Positions 9,301 through 19,446 of a stretch of DNA of 64,000 bases are shown piece after piece (position 1 is the first letter of the stretch; each line of letters starts with the position of its first letter). The notes under the pieces were generated by a model, which saw nothing but the letters and a program-made list of their open reading frames with translations, was not told the origin of the DNA and did no database searches. The position numbers were made by a program, and so were the translations under genes. Origin of the DNA: Burkholderia sp. SRS-46 (GTDB lineage: Bacteria; Pseudomonadota; Gammaproteobacteria; Burkholderiales; Burkholderiaceae); the NCBI RefSeq assembly GCF_004343775.1, contig NZ_PTXL01000009.1, positions 1 to 64,000 of the forward strand, given 5' to 3'.

Positions 9301-12300
9301 GTGCAGGCGCACCAGCCGTATACACCACGCCCGGCGCAGTCTTGTCCGACAACGCAAAATCATTGCCGGCAGCGATGTCGATCGACCCGGTGCCGGTGCG
9401 GATCGTCGTCGGCTGCAGCAGCGTGCGCCCATTGGAATCGACATACTCGGTGTGCTGATTGAGCGTCACGTTGCCCATGGGTGCGCCGCCGGAGCCGAAT
9501 GCCGCGGCGGGCTGCAACGAGAGCGGATTGGCGCTGGCGGTGTCGGCACCCGCGACGATCCGGTACGACGCACTCTGCCCGCCCAAGAGCGCTGCGAAGC
9601 TAACCGGCAACGGGTTGTTGGCGGTCGCGACGTTGGCCGGCGCATTTCCCGGCAAAGCGCCGATATTCACGCCCGTGAACGGGATGGACAACGGCGCGGT
9701 CGGTGCGAAAAAGAAGCTGTATACGCCCTTCGGCTGCAGTACGGGCAAGGGGCTCGTCGTAAGGTTGGCGACGTAGTTCAGATAGCCGTTATAGACGGAA
9801 ATGTACTGCCCATAGTCCTTCGGATTCGTCGAAAAAACCGGTGGCGTCGGTGTGCCGAACTTCGGATAAATCGTTGTGCCGTTCCGGATATAGCCGACAA
9901 TGGTGAATCTGGTATAGCCTTTCAGCCAGCTCGGTCCATTCTCGTCGTAGTACGCGAGGGCGTAATCCTTGTAAGACGAGAAACTCGACGGAACCGGCGC
10001 CGGCGTATGCAGCGGACTGTACGGCAGAATGTGCGACGTATACCGGCCGCTTGCCCAGTCGCCGTAGTATGTTCCCCACGAATTCGCGTACTGAAGGTAG
10101 CCGGAATAGTACTCGGACGCCTGACTCGTGAGCGGTGCGCGCAACGAAATATTGGGGTCGTACAGCGGGTTTTGCGGATCGCTGGCGAACGACGCGAGCG
10201 ACTGGCTCCCCCCGCCAAAGAACGTCACGGTAATCGACGCCGGATCGCTCACCGACATCAGCCCGTTGTACAGCTTCAACGCATCCGCATACGTGCCGGT
10301 GGCCGAAGCATTCCCCGCCGCCCCGAGGATCGTCGCCACCTCGCTCTGGAAGAACCCGTCGGTGATGCTCGCCTGCGCGTCGAAATTGCCCGCCGCGCGG
10401 AACGTCAGCATCGGCGCGATCGTGCCGTGGTAGCGGTACGCCGGCGTGATCGAGCCGTTGTCGTTCGGCAGCCCGGCGCCGAGATTCCAGTTCGACAGGA
10501 TCGAGATGTTGCCGTTGTTGATCGTCGTGCCCGGATTGTCTAACTCAATACCCGGCACTACGCGGAAGTTCGCGATATTCGACGTCTGCCCAACGAGCGT
10601 GGGCCCGCTCGCACCGAGGCCGCGCTGGATGAAATCCATCAGCGTGCCGGGCTGCATTGTCAGCGTTCCGTCGGCGGCCTTCACGATCTGCCCGCCGTAA
10701 TAGTTCTGGTGATCGGCATTCGCGCTCGTCGGCACGAAATACATGCCGTTCAGCCCATTGAAGCCGCCGAACGTATCCGACTTCACGCCGGCGTATAGCT
10801 GCGCCGGATCGGTCAGCGTGAATTGCGCGCCCGTCGCGGTGTTCGTCACCGTGCCGAGGCCGTCGCCGGTCACATTCGGCGTGAACGTAAACGTTGCGCC
10901 GCCCGTCCCCTGCGCGGTGAACGTGCCGGCCAGCAGGTGCCCCTTGCTGTCGAACCAGCCCACCGGATCGACGATGCCGTCGAAGTGCTGCGCGCCCGTC
11001 GTCACGTCGGTCGTGTTCCATACTGCATAGGCCTCGAGCGACGTCGCACGCGACCCGGTGACGCCCTTGGTGTCCTTGAACGCTACCGGTAAATGCACGT
11101 TGACGCTGCCGTCCGCGAGCAGCGGTGCGCGGAACGTCACCGTGCCGCCCGACAACCCGCCCGCCGTACCGCCCGACACGTCGATCAGCGCGTTTTCGCC
11201 CACCCGGATCAGCCCTGCACGCGACGGATCGAAATTCTCGTAGCCATAGGTTCCGTTGTACGGATTCGCGACGCCCGGATCGAACACCGCGCTGGTGCCG
11301 ATGTTCACCGTGCCGCCGCGCTGGGACGGATCGGCACTGCGTGCGAGCAGCGTGCCTTCGACGTCCACCCCGCTGCGGCCGAACAGCGCGATCTGCCCGC
11401 CCGCCTGCCCCGACGCATCGATCGTGCCCAGCACGTTCACGTTGCCGTTCGCCGTATCCGATGCATTGCCCGCGCCGCCGTCCGCCGTCAGCGACACTGC
11501 ATGCGCGGTCAGTGCATTGCCCGGCGACAGCGTCAGGTTGCCCGTCTTCGTGTGCACCGTGATCGACTGGTTCACGCCGCTCGACGCGAGCGTCTTCGCG
11601 AGCGCATCGAGATCCGCCGCGCCCCCGGTGTCGAGCGACAACGAGCCGCCCGCATAACCGTTCGCCGCGCCGCCCTTGATCGTGCCGTTCAGGTTCACCC
11701 CTTGCTTAGGCGCCGACAGCGTCAGGCTGCCCGCCGCGCCGCCGCCTTTCGCGCCCGAGAAGTCGAGGATCGCGCCGGGCTGCACGTCGACCGTGCCGGC
11801 GTCGGCGGTCAGCCGGATCGCCCCGGCCGGCGCATATTGCGTCACGTCGAAGAACTGCTTCGACACGCCCGCCGAACTCACCGTCGAACCGCTGCCGATC
11901 GTCAGGTTCCCGCGCGTCGCCTCGAGGCTCACATTGCCCGCCGGCGCGGCGATCGTCGCACCATTGTCGAGAATCGTCCCGCCGATGAAGCTCCACGCGC
12001 CGCCCACCGGCGCTTTCGTCAACGCCGTGCCGGCTGCCGCATTCAGCGTCAGCGCGCCGGTGGTCTTCACCGTCGACGCCGAGCGCGTATCGGCGAGGTA
12101 CGCCGGTGCGTTGAGCGTCACCGGCAACGCACCGAAGTCGAACGTGCCCGTGCCTTGCCCGACGATGCCGCCGGTCGCGTTCAGGGTGGCCGCGCCGAAT
12201 CCGCTCACGGTCTTCGTGCCCGCGCCGAAATCGATCTCCTTCGCGTTGACCGTCAGCGTGCCGCCGCCCGGCGCCGCCGTGCCGAGCGGCGCGCCCATCT

Positions 12301-15300
12301 CGTTCGTGAACGCGAGCTGCGGCGCGTTCAGCGTCACGCGGCCGCCGTCGCTCGCGAAGGTGCCCGCGCTCAGGTTCACGCTGTTGCCGAACGTCGCGTT
12401 GACGTCGCCGACGAAGCCGATCGCACCGTAGCTTCGCAACGTCACCAACTGCGCGTTCGCGAACTGCGCGAGCCCCGCCGGATCGATCACGAACCCCGGC
12501 AGGTTCGCCGCCGCCGCGCCGTTCGCGTTCGTGAACGTGATTGCCGAGCCGTCCGCCGTGATCGCCTTCGCCGACAGCGCCGCGCTCGGGTCGACCTTCA
12601 GGCTGCCGGACGAGTCGAGCAGCAACGCCTGCCCGCCGGCCAGCGTCGCGCCCGCGCCGACCGTCAGCAGGCCCGAGCCCGTGCCGCCGGTACGCGTGAG
12701 CGGCGCCATCGCGCCGTTCGACACGCGCAGCAGCGCGCCGTCGCCGGCGATCGCGATCGGCTGGTCCTTCGCGGCCGGATAGTCGCCCGCCGCCGCGATC
12801 GACGCGCCCGCGTCGACGCGCAGGCCGTTGGCCGCATTCGGATCCGTGCCGCTCGCATCGGCCTTCGTCACGAGCAGGATCTCGGGCCCCTTCAGCGCCG
12901 AATTCGCGTCGTTCGACACGACCACGCTGTTCGCGATCGGCGTGATCGTCACGCCTTTCGTCGTCGCCGTGCGCGTGCCGCCGATCAGCAGGCTGCCCGC
13001 GTTCAGCGAGCCGAGCGCGTCCGCGCCGATCTGCAGATAGCCCGCCAGCGCCGCGCTGCCGTTGCCGGTGACCTGGATGTCGCGCGACGCGATATCGACC
13101 TCGGCCGGCGCCCCGCCCGTGCCGGCGGCGGTGTTCAGCGTCGCGCCGAGCGCGAGCGCCCGGGTCGCGGCCAGCACCAGCTGGCCGCCGTCCACCGGCA
13201 GCGGCGGCGTCACGTTGCCCTTCTTCGCCGCCTGATCCGTGAAGAAACCGTTCGCGCCCTTCAGCGTGTATTGCGAATACTGCTGCCACACCGGGCCCGA
13301 CTGCACGCTGAACAGCGTCGGCGTCGCGCTGCGGCCGCCCGTCACCGCATCGGCGAAGTACCCGGCCGTGACCACCGTGCCGTCCGGCAGCACCTTGCTC
13401 GCGCCCGGCGCGACGTTGCCCGTCGTGCCCGACACCGTCACGCGATACGCGCCCGGCACCGTCGCGTACTTGCCCGGCAGCAGCGTGTAGTAGCCGGCAG
13501 CCAGCCCCGGCACGCCGGACAGGTACACCGCCTTGCCGATCGCGTCGTTCGTGCCGGCCTGGCCGACGCCAAGCGTGGCCGTCGTGGTGGTCGCTGCGCC
13601 GCCGTCGTTGATCTGCGGCTGCACGGTCTGCGCGAACACCGGGTCGTACGCGGCAACGGGCGACTGCGCGCCCGGCAGAATCGCGTACACGTTCCCGCCG
13701 CCGGCGTTGACCGGCACGGCCGTCGCGCCCTTGCCGTTCGCGTAGCTCACGTTGTATTGCGACAGCACGTCGCGCGTGCCGCCGGTGCCCGGCACCCATT
13801 CGGCGGCCTGCAGGTCGCCGCCGCCCGACAGGTCGATCGTCACGCCCTTGTCGAGCGCCACGCGGCTGCCGTTCACGCCGATGAACTTCGCCGGCGGCGC
13901 GCCCAGGTCGGCCGTCGTCGTCCCCGCGATCGGGTTGAACTGCCACTGCACGCCGTCGACGGTCGCGCCGTACGGAATGATCGCGTCGCCGTTCGACACC
14001 GATGTCACGCTGCCTTTCGCGAACGTCACCGAGTCGGTCGCGACGAGCGGCAGGGTGTTGAACTGCGTCTGCGTCGCCTTGTTCGCCGGGTCGCCGACGC
14101 CGAACACGAGGGTGCCCGACGGCGCGCGCACCGCACCGCCCTGCACGATGTTCGTCGCGTCCACCAGCAGCGTGCCGCCGGCCGACAGCGGCGCGCCCGA
14201 CGTGCCGTTCGACGCGAACGTGACCGTCGTCGGCGCAGGCGTACCCGTCACCGGATCGGCCGGGCCGACCGCATCGACGATGAACGTGCTGCCGGTGGCC
14301 GGATACAGGCTCGCCGCGCTGAACGTCAGGTTGCCGGGCGTGTACAGCACGCCGGCCAGCGGCGCCGTCGTGCCGGTCGTCGTCACGTTCGTCGAACTGA
14401 GGCGGATATCGCCGCGGCTGTTGAAGTTCGCCTGGCCGAAGTTGTTCAGCTGGAACTGATTGCGCAGATCGATGAACGACGCGTTGACGTTCAGCGTCGC
14501 ATCCGACAGCGCCGCGACCGGCGCCAACCCGGGCGACGCCGTCGTGTTCACCGGGCCGGCCACCGCGACGTACGGCGCATCGATCGTCACACGCGTGCCG
14601 AGCGGCGGCTGCGGCTGCGCGAGCAACGTCGAGAGCACCGTCGGCGGCGTCGAATTGTTGTCGGGTTGGGCCGCGGGCTTCGACAGCAGCGTCGTCAGCT
14701 GATCCAGGCCGATCGCAGCGATCCGGCCGGTATTCAGCGTCACCGACTCCGGCAACGCCAGGTTCACGTTGCCGGCGAATGCGATCGTCGGCACCGGCGA
14801 CTTGAGCTGCGACGGCGCGCTGTCGCCCAGCACGAGATTCGCGATGCCCGAGCCGTTCAGGCTGTCGGCGACGAACTGGATCACGCCGGTCGGTTGCCCG
14901 ATCGGCAGCCCGGTGGTCGGGTCGATCGCCGTCGAGAAGTCTTGCCCCGGCGCCAGCCCGGCCGGCACGAGCGTCCCGCTCTGCCGCACGACCAGCGCGG
15001 TCGCCCCGGCGCTGCTCGCGTTCAGATGCGGCAGGATCGACAGCGTGCCGCCCCGCGCCTGCTCGGCGCCCGCGCGGGCGGCCAGCGTCGCATCGGCAAA
15101 GAGGCCATACCCGGCGGACAGCGTGATCGAGCCCGCGTCGCTCCACACCGGTTGCGATGCATACGCGCCGTTCGCCTGCAACCGGTCGAAGTTCGCCGAC
15201 GCGCCCGACACGTCGATCTTCGAGCCGGCCTGCGCGACCACGTAGCCGGTGTCGCTCGACAGCGTCACCGAACCGCCCGGCAGGACCTTGCCGGCGTTCG

Positions 15301-18300
15301 GCACGACGGCGCTTGCGCCGACCTTGACCGGCGTCGCGAGCGGATTGGCCAGCGCGACGCCCGACACGTCGAGCGTCGCATCGGCGCCGAGCCAGACCGA
15401 CTTGCCCGCACTCCTGAACCCGGTCGTGTACTGCCCCGCCTGCGCGAACGCGCCGTTCGAATCCGCACTCAGCGTGATCGAACCGCCGGGCGCGGAGATC
15501 GAACCCAGCACCGTCACCTGCGTCGGCGAACCGAGGCCGATGCTCGCACCGGCGTCCGCATCGATCGACGCGCCGGACGAAAGCGTGACGCCGCCGGTCA
15601 CGCCCTGATACGACGGCATCTTGCTGACCGCGTCCTGCCACGACACGTAGTTGCCCCCCGTCAGCACGAGGCTGGTCGGTTGCCGGTGATACGCGTCGAG
15701 ACGGCCGGACGTCGTCAGCCCCGCTGTCGACAGATTCGCGCCCGTTGCCGCCTGCTGCAGCGCCAGCGCGTCCGGGATGCGATTGCGTTGTGTCAGCGCG
15801 ACCGTCGCGCCGGGCGCCACGGTCGTGTCGTAATACGCGTTCAGCACATACTTGCCGAAGCCCTGCTGCGCAAAGAACGATTCGGGCAGATACACGTCCC
15901 ACGGCGCGGCCGCCGCCGGATCGCCGCCGACCCGGAAGCCGAGCGCCTGCAGCGACAGCGTGCCGCCGCCGGAGAAGCCCTCGCTGAGAATCGTGCCGCC
16001 CAGCGCGAGCGTGCCTGCCGTCGGCTGCTTGTCGGGAAGGTTCGGGCCTCCGTCGCCGGTATGCCCGAACTGCTGGTTGAGGGGCGCCACGTACGTGCGC
16101 AGCGACACATTGCCGGCCCGCCCGGCCGGTATGCCGTCCCGCATCAGCAGTTGGCCGTTCGCCTGCATCTCGCCGCCGCTCGAGACGTCGAGCACGCTGC
16201 CGGGCCGCAGCAGGATCGAGCCTGTCGTATCGACGGTGGCGCCGTTCTTCCCGATCACACTCTCGGTGGCCGACAGCGAGATGCTGCCGCCGTTGATGAA
16301 CTGGCTGTTGCCGGGCGTCGTGCCCGGCGCCGCCTGCACGTTGTTGTTCACCCATTGACCCGCGGTACTGATCACCGCCTGCGGGCCCACGATGACATTG
16401 CCGCCGCTCGTGATCGAGATCGAGCCGCCCGGCGCGGACAGGCAACCCTCGACGTTGACGTCCATGCCGCCCGTCGAACTGTTGAGCGTGACGGAGCCGC
16501 CCGGTTGCAGGTTCAGTTGCGCATGCGGGTCGACCGTCATGCCCTTGCCGCCCGCCTTGTCCTGGGTCACGTTCAGGTTCGCGAAGCCGCCCTGGTTCAG
16601 GGTCGCGACCGGCACCACCATCGTCGTCAGGACATTGCGCGGATCGGTATCGGCCAGCGTTTGCGACGCATTTTTGTCGAGTGGTGTTTCGATCGAAAAA
16701 CCCGGCGCCAGGTCGTTCAGCAGCGGCGCCCGATCCTGCAGGATCGTGAGCCCCGTGATGCCCGACGGCGCAGCGTTGCTGTTGTTCCACGCCAGCGCGG
16801 CCAGCGCGCCGCCCCCGAGCTTCGGATCGGCGCCGAGATTGAACGTGCCGCCCGACGGCAGGCTGTTGCCCTGCATCTGCTTCGCGCCGCCGAGCGCCTG
16901 CGCGCTGATGTCGCCGTCGAGCACCAGCGAGCGCGACGCATAGAGGTCGAGCGTGCCCGCGTTGCCGCCGACGATGTAGTCGGCCTGGTACGCGCCCGCC
17001 GTCTGCAGCGGGTTGAACCAGGCGCGCGTCACGCCCCAGCGCGGGTGGCTTTCGATGAACTGCCCGGCGATCCCCACGTACGTGCCGTACGGGCTGGCCT
17101 GCCCGATCGGCACGATCGCGCCGTTCGCATCGACGAGGCGCGTCGTGTTCACGATCCCGCCGGCGTAATGCACATAGCCGCCGTTCAGGTTCATCGACGA
17201 ACCGGTGGCCGTCATCACGTCGCCGCCTGACAGCGTGATCGTGCCGCCGTTGGTCAGCCGCTGGTCGACGGTGCGCGGGATCAGGTTCGCGTAGCCAGAC
17301 AGGTTCAGGATCGGGCTGCCGACCCACTGCACGCCGTCGCTGCGCGTGCCCGTCAGCGTGCTGTCGACCACCGCGCCCTTCAGCCCGTACAGGAAGCTGT
17401 TGCGCAGCAGCGGCGAATCGGCCAGCTCGTTCTGCCCGATCCGGTCGATCGTGAGCAGCGTCTGCGTGATCGGCGCGCCGACGTTCGCGAGGCCCGACAC
17501 GTCGATCGTCGCGCCGCTGTCCACATAGATCCGGCCGGGCACCGCGGTCTGGCCGGGGGGCGGCGCCGCGCCGGCCACCTGCGGCACGTAGGCGGTCACC
17601 GACACGTTCGAACCGGGCGCCTCGATCAGCGAGCCGCCCTGGAACCACACCGATCCGGCCGTCATCGCGATGCCGCCCGGCGTGAAGGTCGTGCCCGGCG
17701 TCGAGGTCGCCGTCTGCCCGTTGCTGTCCGGCAGCACGGCCGTCACCGAGCCCGGGCCGAAGCTCAGCAGGCCCGCGCGGTGCACGTCGTCGGCGCTGCC
17801 GCCGGGCCCGCCGATGACCGGCCCGGCCTGGCCCGGGTACGCCCTGCCCAGCGGATCGTTCGACGCATACTCGTCGGCGGTCGAGATCGTGATCGTGCCG
17901 GGCGTGTTCACGCTCGTCGTCACGCCCACCACGCCGTTCTGCGCGACGCGGCTGCCCAGCAGGTTCACGTTGCCGCGCGCGGCCTGGATGATGCCCGTGT
18001 TGGTCAGCGTGCCCGCGGGCGTCACGTCGATCGTCGCGCCGGTCTGCAGGTCGGTCGTGACGATCTGCCCGCTCAGCTCCGGCAGCAGGACCTGCGGATT
18101 GCTCTTCCCGGCGATCGTGCCGGGGCGCAGGCTCACGCCCACGCCGGCCGCGAGCACGACCTGCCCGGCCGTCGCCGTGATGCTGCCGCCGTTCGTCACG
18201 TTCGGCGCGGCCACCAGCACGAACCCGCCGTCGCTGACCGTGCCGTTGGCATGCGTCGTGATCGACGCGCCCGGCTCGATCGTGATGTCGCCCGGCGCCT

Positions 18301-19273
18301 GGTAAGCGCCGACGAGCATCGTCCGGGTGCCGAGGCCCAGCACCTCGTTCGGCCGGTTCGAGCCGGCCACGCCGCTCGAGCTGCCCGACTGCGGATACGC
18401 GAGGCCGCCGGTCGTGCCGGCCGGCAGGCTGAGGAACTGCTTGTTGCTCGCGACGATGCCGTCCGGCGTCGGCATCAGCTGGTTCTTCGTGTCCAGCAGG
18501 TGCAGCGACGACGCCACCAGCGAATGCACGTTGACCTGCGACCCGGCCCCGAACAGCACGCCGTTGCGGTTGATCACGTACACCGCTCCCTGCGCGGTGA
18601 TGTTCCCGAGAATCTGGCTCGGCCGCCCGCTCGGATCGTTCACGCGGTTCAGCACCGCCCAGTTGTTCGCGCCGTTGGTCTGCGCGCCGGCCGACTGGTC
18701 GAAGTTGAGCGTGGTCTGCCGGCCGACGTTCATCGTCTCCCACGTCAGCACCGCGTTCTGCCCGGTCTGCTTGATGTCGACGTTCACGTGCCCGTTCGCG
18801 TCGACGCTCTGCTGCGGCGCGTTCGCATTGAACCAGAGCACGGGGTTGTTCGCATCGCTGGTCGCGCCCGCCGCCACCTGCAGGCCGCCCGGCGCGAGCC
18901 CGTTCGGCACGGTCGACGGCAGCTTCGCGGCGGCCGCGGCCGCATTCTGCTGCGCCGCGATCTGCGCGGCGATCGCATGCGCCGCGTAGCCGAGGTTGCG
19001 GATCGACGGCTGGCTCGCCTGCAACGCCTGCTGCGGCGACACGCCGAGGTTCGGCATGCCCGGCACGCCGCCGGCCCCGCCGCCCGCGCCGCCGGCCGGC
19101 GCGCCCGCAGCCGCATGCCCGAGGTTCATGAGGCCCGCCGCCTGTGCGTGCGCGGTGACGCCCGCCGCCAGCACCAGGGCGATCGCCCGGCATAGCGGAC
19201 GCAGGTCCGATCTCAGGATGGACCGCGATCGAATCGGGTCATGTTGTCGTGCTGTGCGTGCGCGTGCTGCCAT
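6395..19273 (-). CDS. Giant filamentous-haemagglutinin-like exoprotein (TPS domain, DUF3739)
   Basis: 4,292 residues, the largest gene here. The N-terminus has an extended basic signal region (about residues 1-47, ending AHAQAAG). A TPS/haemagglutination-activity domain follows at about 130-350, with INRNGVLFGAGSQVNVHS at about 234-251, the equivalent of the NPNG motif of TpsA proteins. The body is a long run of Gly/Ala/Thr/Asn/Ser-rich beta-helix repeats (SGGxxTL, GAxIDVSG patterns). The C-terminus matches the DUF3739 type of haemagglutinin (GNMTIWSSNGDINAG, CDANHYC, GTINLIAPRGTVDAGDAGIRAGN). Such proteins are surface adhesins. No TpsB/POTRA-barrel transporter is in the window; type II components and TPR-glycosyltransferases lie beside it instead. 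A GGTGGAGA Shine-Dalgarno precedes the ATG. Two island palindromes lie upstream. The family call is firm; its export route is unknown. Confidence 0.9.
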   Translation of the reverse strand: MAARARTARQHDPIRSRSILRSDLRPLCRAIALVLAAGVTAHAQAAGLMNLGHAAAGAPAGGAGGGAGGVPGMPNLGVSPQQALQASQPSIRNLGYAAHAIAAQIAAQQNAAAAAAKLPSTVPNGLAPGGLQVAAGATSDANNPVLWFNANAPQQSVDANGHVNVDIKQTGQNAVLTWETMNVGRQTTLNFDQSAGAQTNGANNWAVLNRVNDPSGRPSQILGNITAQGAVYVINRNGVLFGAGSQVNVHSLVASSLHLLDTKNQLMPTPDGIVASNKQFLSLPAGTTGGLAYPQSGSSSGVAGSNRPNEVLGLGTRTMLVGAYQAPGDITIEPGASITTHANGTVSDGGFVLVAAPNVTNGGSITATAGQVVLAAGVGVSLRPGTIAGKSNPQVLLPELSGQIVTTDLQTGATIDVTPAGTLTNTGIIQAARGNVNLLGSRVAQNGVVGVTTSVNTPGTITISTADEYASNDPLGRAYPGQAGPVIGGPGGSADDVHRAGLLSFGPGSVTAVLPDSNGQTATSTPGTTFTPGGIAMTAGSVWFQGGSLIEAPGSNVSVTAYVPQVAGAAPPPGQTAVPGRIYVDSGATIDVSGLANVGAPITQTLLTIDRIGQNELADSPLLRNSFLYGLKGAVVDSTLTGTRSDGVQWVGSPILNLSGYANLIPRTVDQRLTNGGTITLSGGDVMTATGSSMNLNGGYVHYAGGIVNTTRLVDANGAIVPIGQASPYGTYVGIAGQFIESHPRWGVTRAWFNPLQTAGAYQADYIVGGNAGTLDLYASRSLVLDGDISAQALGGAKQMQGNSLPSGGTFNLGADPKLGGGALAALAWNNSNAAPSGITGLTILQDRAPLLNDLAPGFSIETPLDKNASQTLADTDPRNVLTTMVVPVATLNQGGFANLNVTQDKAGGKGMTVDPHAQLNLQPGGSVTLNSSTGGMDVNVEGCLSAPGGSISITSGGNVIVGPQAVISTAGQWVNNNVQAAPGTTPGNSQFINGGSISLSATESVIGKNGATVDTTGSILLRPGSVLDVSSGGEMQANGQLLMRDGIPAGRAGNVSLRTYVAPLNQQFGHTGDGGPNLPDKQPTAGTLALGGTILSEGFSGGGTLSLQALGFRVGGDPAAAAPWDVYLPESFFAQQGFGKYVLNAYYDTTVAPGATVALTQRNRIPDALALQQAATGANLSTAGLTTSGRLDAYHRQPTSLVLTGGNYVSWQDAVSKMPSYQGVTGGVTLSSGASIDADAGASIGLGSPTQVTVLGSISAPGGSITLSADSNGAFAQAGQYTTGFRSAGKSVWLGADATLDVSGVALANPLATPVKVGASAVVPNAGKVLPGGSVTLSSDTGYVVAQAGSKIDVSGASANFDRLQANGAYASQPVWSDAGSITLSAGYGLFADATLAARAGAEQARGGTLSILPHLNASSAGATALVVRQSGTLVPAGLAPGQDFSTAIDPTTGLPIGQPTGVIQFVADSLNGSGIANLVLGDSAPSQLKSPVPTIAFAGNVNLALPESVTLNTGRIAAIGLDQLTTLLSKPAAQPDNNSTPPTVLSTLLAQPQPPLGTRVTIDAPYVAVAGPVNTTASPGLAPVAALSDATLNVNASFIDLRNQFQLNNFGQANFNSRGDIRLSSTNVTTTGTTAPLAGVLYTPGNLTFSAASLYPATGSTFIVDAVGPADPVTGTPAPTTVTFASNGTSGAPLSAGGTLLVDATNIVQGGAVRAPSGTLVFGVGDPANKATQTQFNTLPLVATDSVTFAKGSVTSVSNGDAIIPYGATVDGVQWQFNPIAGTTTADLGAPPAKFIGVNGSRVALDKGVTIDLSGGGDLQAAEWVPGTGGTRDVLSQYNVSYANGKGATAVPVNAGGGNVYAILPGAQSPVAAYDPVFAQTVQPQINDGGAATTTTATLGVGQAGTNDAIGKAVYLSGVPGLAAGYYTLLPGKYATVPGAYRVTVSGTTGNVAPGASKVLPDGTVVTAGYFADAVTGGRSATPTLFSVQSGPVWQQYSQYTLKGANGFFTDQAAKKGNVTPPLPVDGGQLVLAATRALALGATLNTAAGTGGAPAEVDIASRDIQVTGNGSAALAGYLQIGADALGSLNAGSLLIGGTRTATTKGVTITPIANSVVVSNDANSALKGPEILLVTKADASGTDPNAANGLRVDAGASIAAAGDYPAAKDQPIAIAGDGALLRVSNGAMAPLTRTGGTGSGLLTVGAGATLAGGQALLLDSSGSLKVDPSAALSAKAITADGSAITFTNANGAAAANLPGFVIDPAGLAQFANAQLVTLRSYGAIGFVGDVNATFGNSVNLSAGTFASDGGRVTLNAPQLAFTNEMGAPLGTAAPGGGTLTVNAKEIDFGAGTKTVSGFGAATLNATGGIVGQGTGTFDFGALPVTLNAPAYLADTRSASTVKTTGALTLNAAAGTALTKAPVGGAWSFIGGTILDNGATIAAPAGNVSLEATRGNLTIGSGSTVSSAGVSKQFFDVTQYAPAGAIRLTADAGTVDVQPGAILDFSGAKGGGAAGSLTLSAPKQGVNLNGTIKGGAANGYAGGSLSLDTGGAADLDALAKTLASSGVNQSITVHTKTGNLTLSPGNALTAHAVSLTADGGAGNASDTANGNVNVLGTIDASGQAGGQIALFGRSGVDVEGTLLARSADPSQRGGTVNIGTSAVFDPGVANPYNGTYGYENFDPSRAGLIRVGENALIDVSGGTAGGLSGGTVTFRAPLLADGSVNVHLPVAFKDTKGVTGSRATSLEAYAVWNTTDVTTGAQHFDGIVDPVGWFDSKGHLLAGTFTAQGTGGATFTFTPNVTGDGLGTVTNTATGAQFTLTDPAQLYAGVKSDTFGGFNGLNGMYFVPTSANADHQNYYGGQIVKAADGTLTMQPGTLMDFIQRGLGASGPTLVGQTSNIANFRVVPGIELDNPGTTINNGNISILSNWNLGAGLPNDNGSITPAYRYHGTIAPMLTFRAAGNFDAQASITDGFFQSEVATILGAAGNASATGTYADALKLYNGLMSVSDPASITVTFFGGGSQSLASFASDPQNPLYDPNISLRAPLTSQASEYYSGYLQYANSWGTYYGDWASGRYTSHILPYSPLHTPAPVPSSFSSYKDYALAYYDENGPSWLKGYTRFTIVGYIRNGTTIYPKFGTPTPPVFSTNPKDYGQYISVYNGYLNYVANLTTSPLPVLQPKGVYSFFFAPTAPLSIPFTGVNIGALPGNAPANVATANNPLPVSFAALLGGQSASYRIVAGADTASANPLSLQPAAAFGSGGAPMGNVTLNQHTEYVDSNGRTLLQPTTIRTGTGSIDIAAGNDFALSDKTAPGVVYTAGAPAQGSPALGLAGALMTGAPGSADILVTPTVNPDSAGDITIRTQGDIHGIEYVTDATGAVTGQAGNNISQFWWQWMQISPGRTVTTVNGTTVYTPLARSSIDFGAFGQGVMSVGGNVSVSANGNISDLAVSLPTTWYKDASGTPVTVGGGNLTVRAGGDIQSGSYFVAKGTGMISAGGSIASDLAVNSRGGWPLAVSTVLAAQDGVFNVTARQGIDIGAVLNPSYATSFWQPGGQSSGIVNLWDYSQYADSQGYSSKSALNALSTTGDIRLGTLAGMLTGANGVLPASVNLTAFNGGIDIQSGGTLYPSAVGQLNLIANRSVNLSNIAAPTTGAGLAGKFGLSDADPSQMPSPSNPQATVPTLTDTTLAAHAIDALHRGDTAPARIYSLNGSIVNGVADTPDRTGPGDGYYRNLVTLSIDKPALIQAGQDIVNLAFLGQNLRSSDMTRIVAGRDIYDTPIPYTGGGAVPVLAVGGPGWLDVQAGRTIGPLTSRAELFNASADTASVTQVFTGINAVGNANNPNLPHEGANVNVLFGVGPGVDLQGFISAYVAPGSTVAGIPSATPALIAFMEQYGAGLAVDTGLLVDKQAAQARVGRLTADEAWKQFQALPSHVQQLFAEKVLFGVLTRVGEDFNDDSSPYRGQYARGYQAINTLFPASYGYTANNLGGGASGANKTVSTGNLDIRSTTIQTQQGGDITILGPGGQALVGSTSAPPQIVDGGGTVVAGPGTMGILALEKGDVNIFTDQSVLLAQSRIFTEQGGNMTIWSSNGDINAGKGSKSSADTPAPQYVCDANHYCTVDARGQVTGAGIAALQSLPGEPNGTINLIAPRGTVDAGDAGIRAGNLNVAALHVVNADNIQVTGKSTGIPVVQAVNTGALTAASAAASAASQVAQDLAKNNAAGGSQRRWTITVQVEGFGDNGADGGAKRRRSEQVGYDPSNAVSLLGFGSAGPTQRTLLSKDELGKLNRF

Positions 19274-19417
19274 TCTCCACCCCGAACCCTAGAAGATTGC
19301 GCGCGGCCCCGGTCGCGCCGAGGTCGACGCCGATCCGCTGCCGCGCATGTCGATGCGCCCTGAGCAGGCTGCTGAAATCCGAAGACCATACGAAGCCCGC
19401 ATGGCAGCGACGTGGCG

Positions 19418-19433
19418 GGTGCTACGGACCATT
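19418..19433. promoter_or_regulatory. Island palindrome site 3 (GGTGCTACGGACCATT)
   Basis: Matches the right half and core of the shared palindrome. It lies about 152 bases upstream of the giant exoprotein gene and is paired with site 4, centre to centre 29 bases (near three helical turns). This spacing suits two regulator dimers on one DNA face. Confidence 0.55.
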
Positions 19434-19446
19434 CCGGCCGTGGTCA

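Noticed and set aside
11093..17230. A 2,045-codon open frame on the plus strand, opposite the giant exoprotein gene
   Set aside because: It is Arg/Ala/Val/His-rich with no domains, signal or ribosome site. It is a by-product of GC-rich third positions in the opposite real gene.
6395..19273. Two Arg-Gly-Asp triplets in the giant exoprotein as integrin-binding sites
   Set aside because: They lie in ordinary repeat context (NSRGDIRLSS, LHRGDTAPA); three residues in 4,292 are expected by chance.
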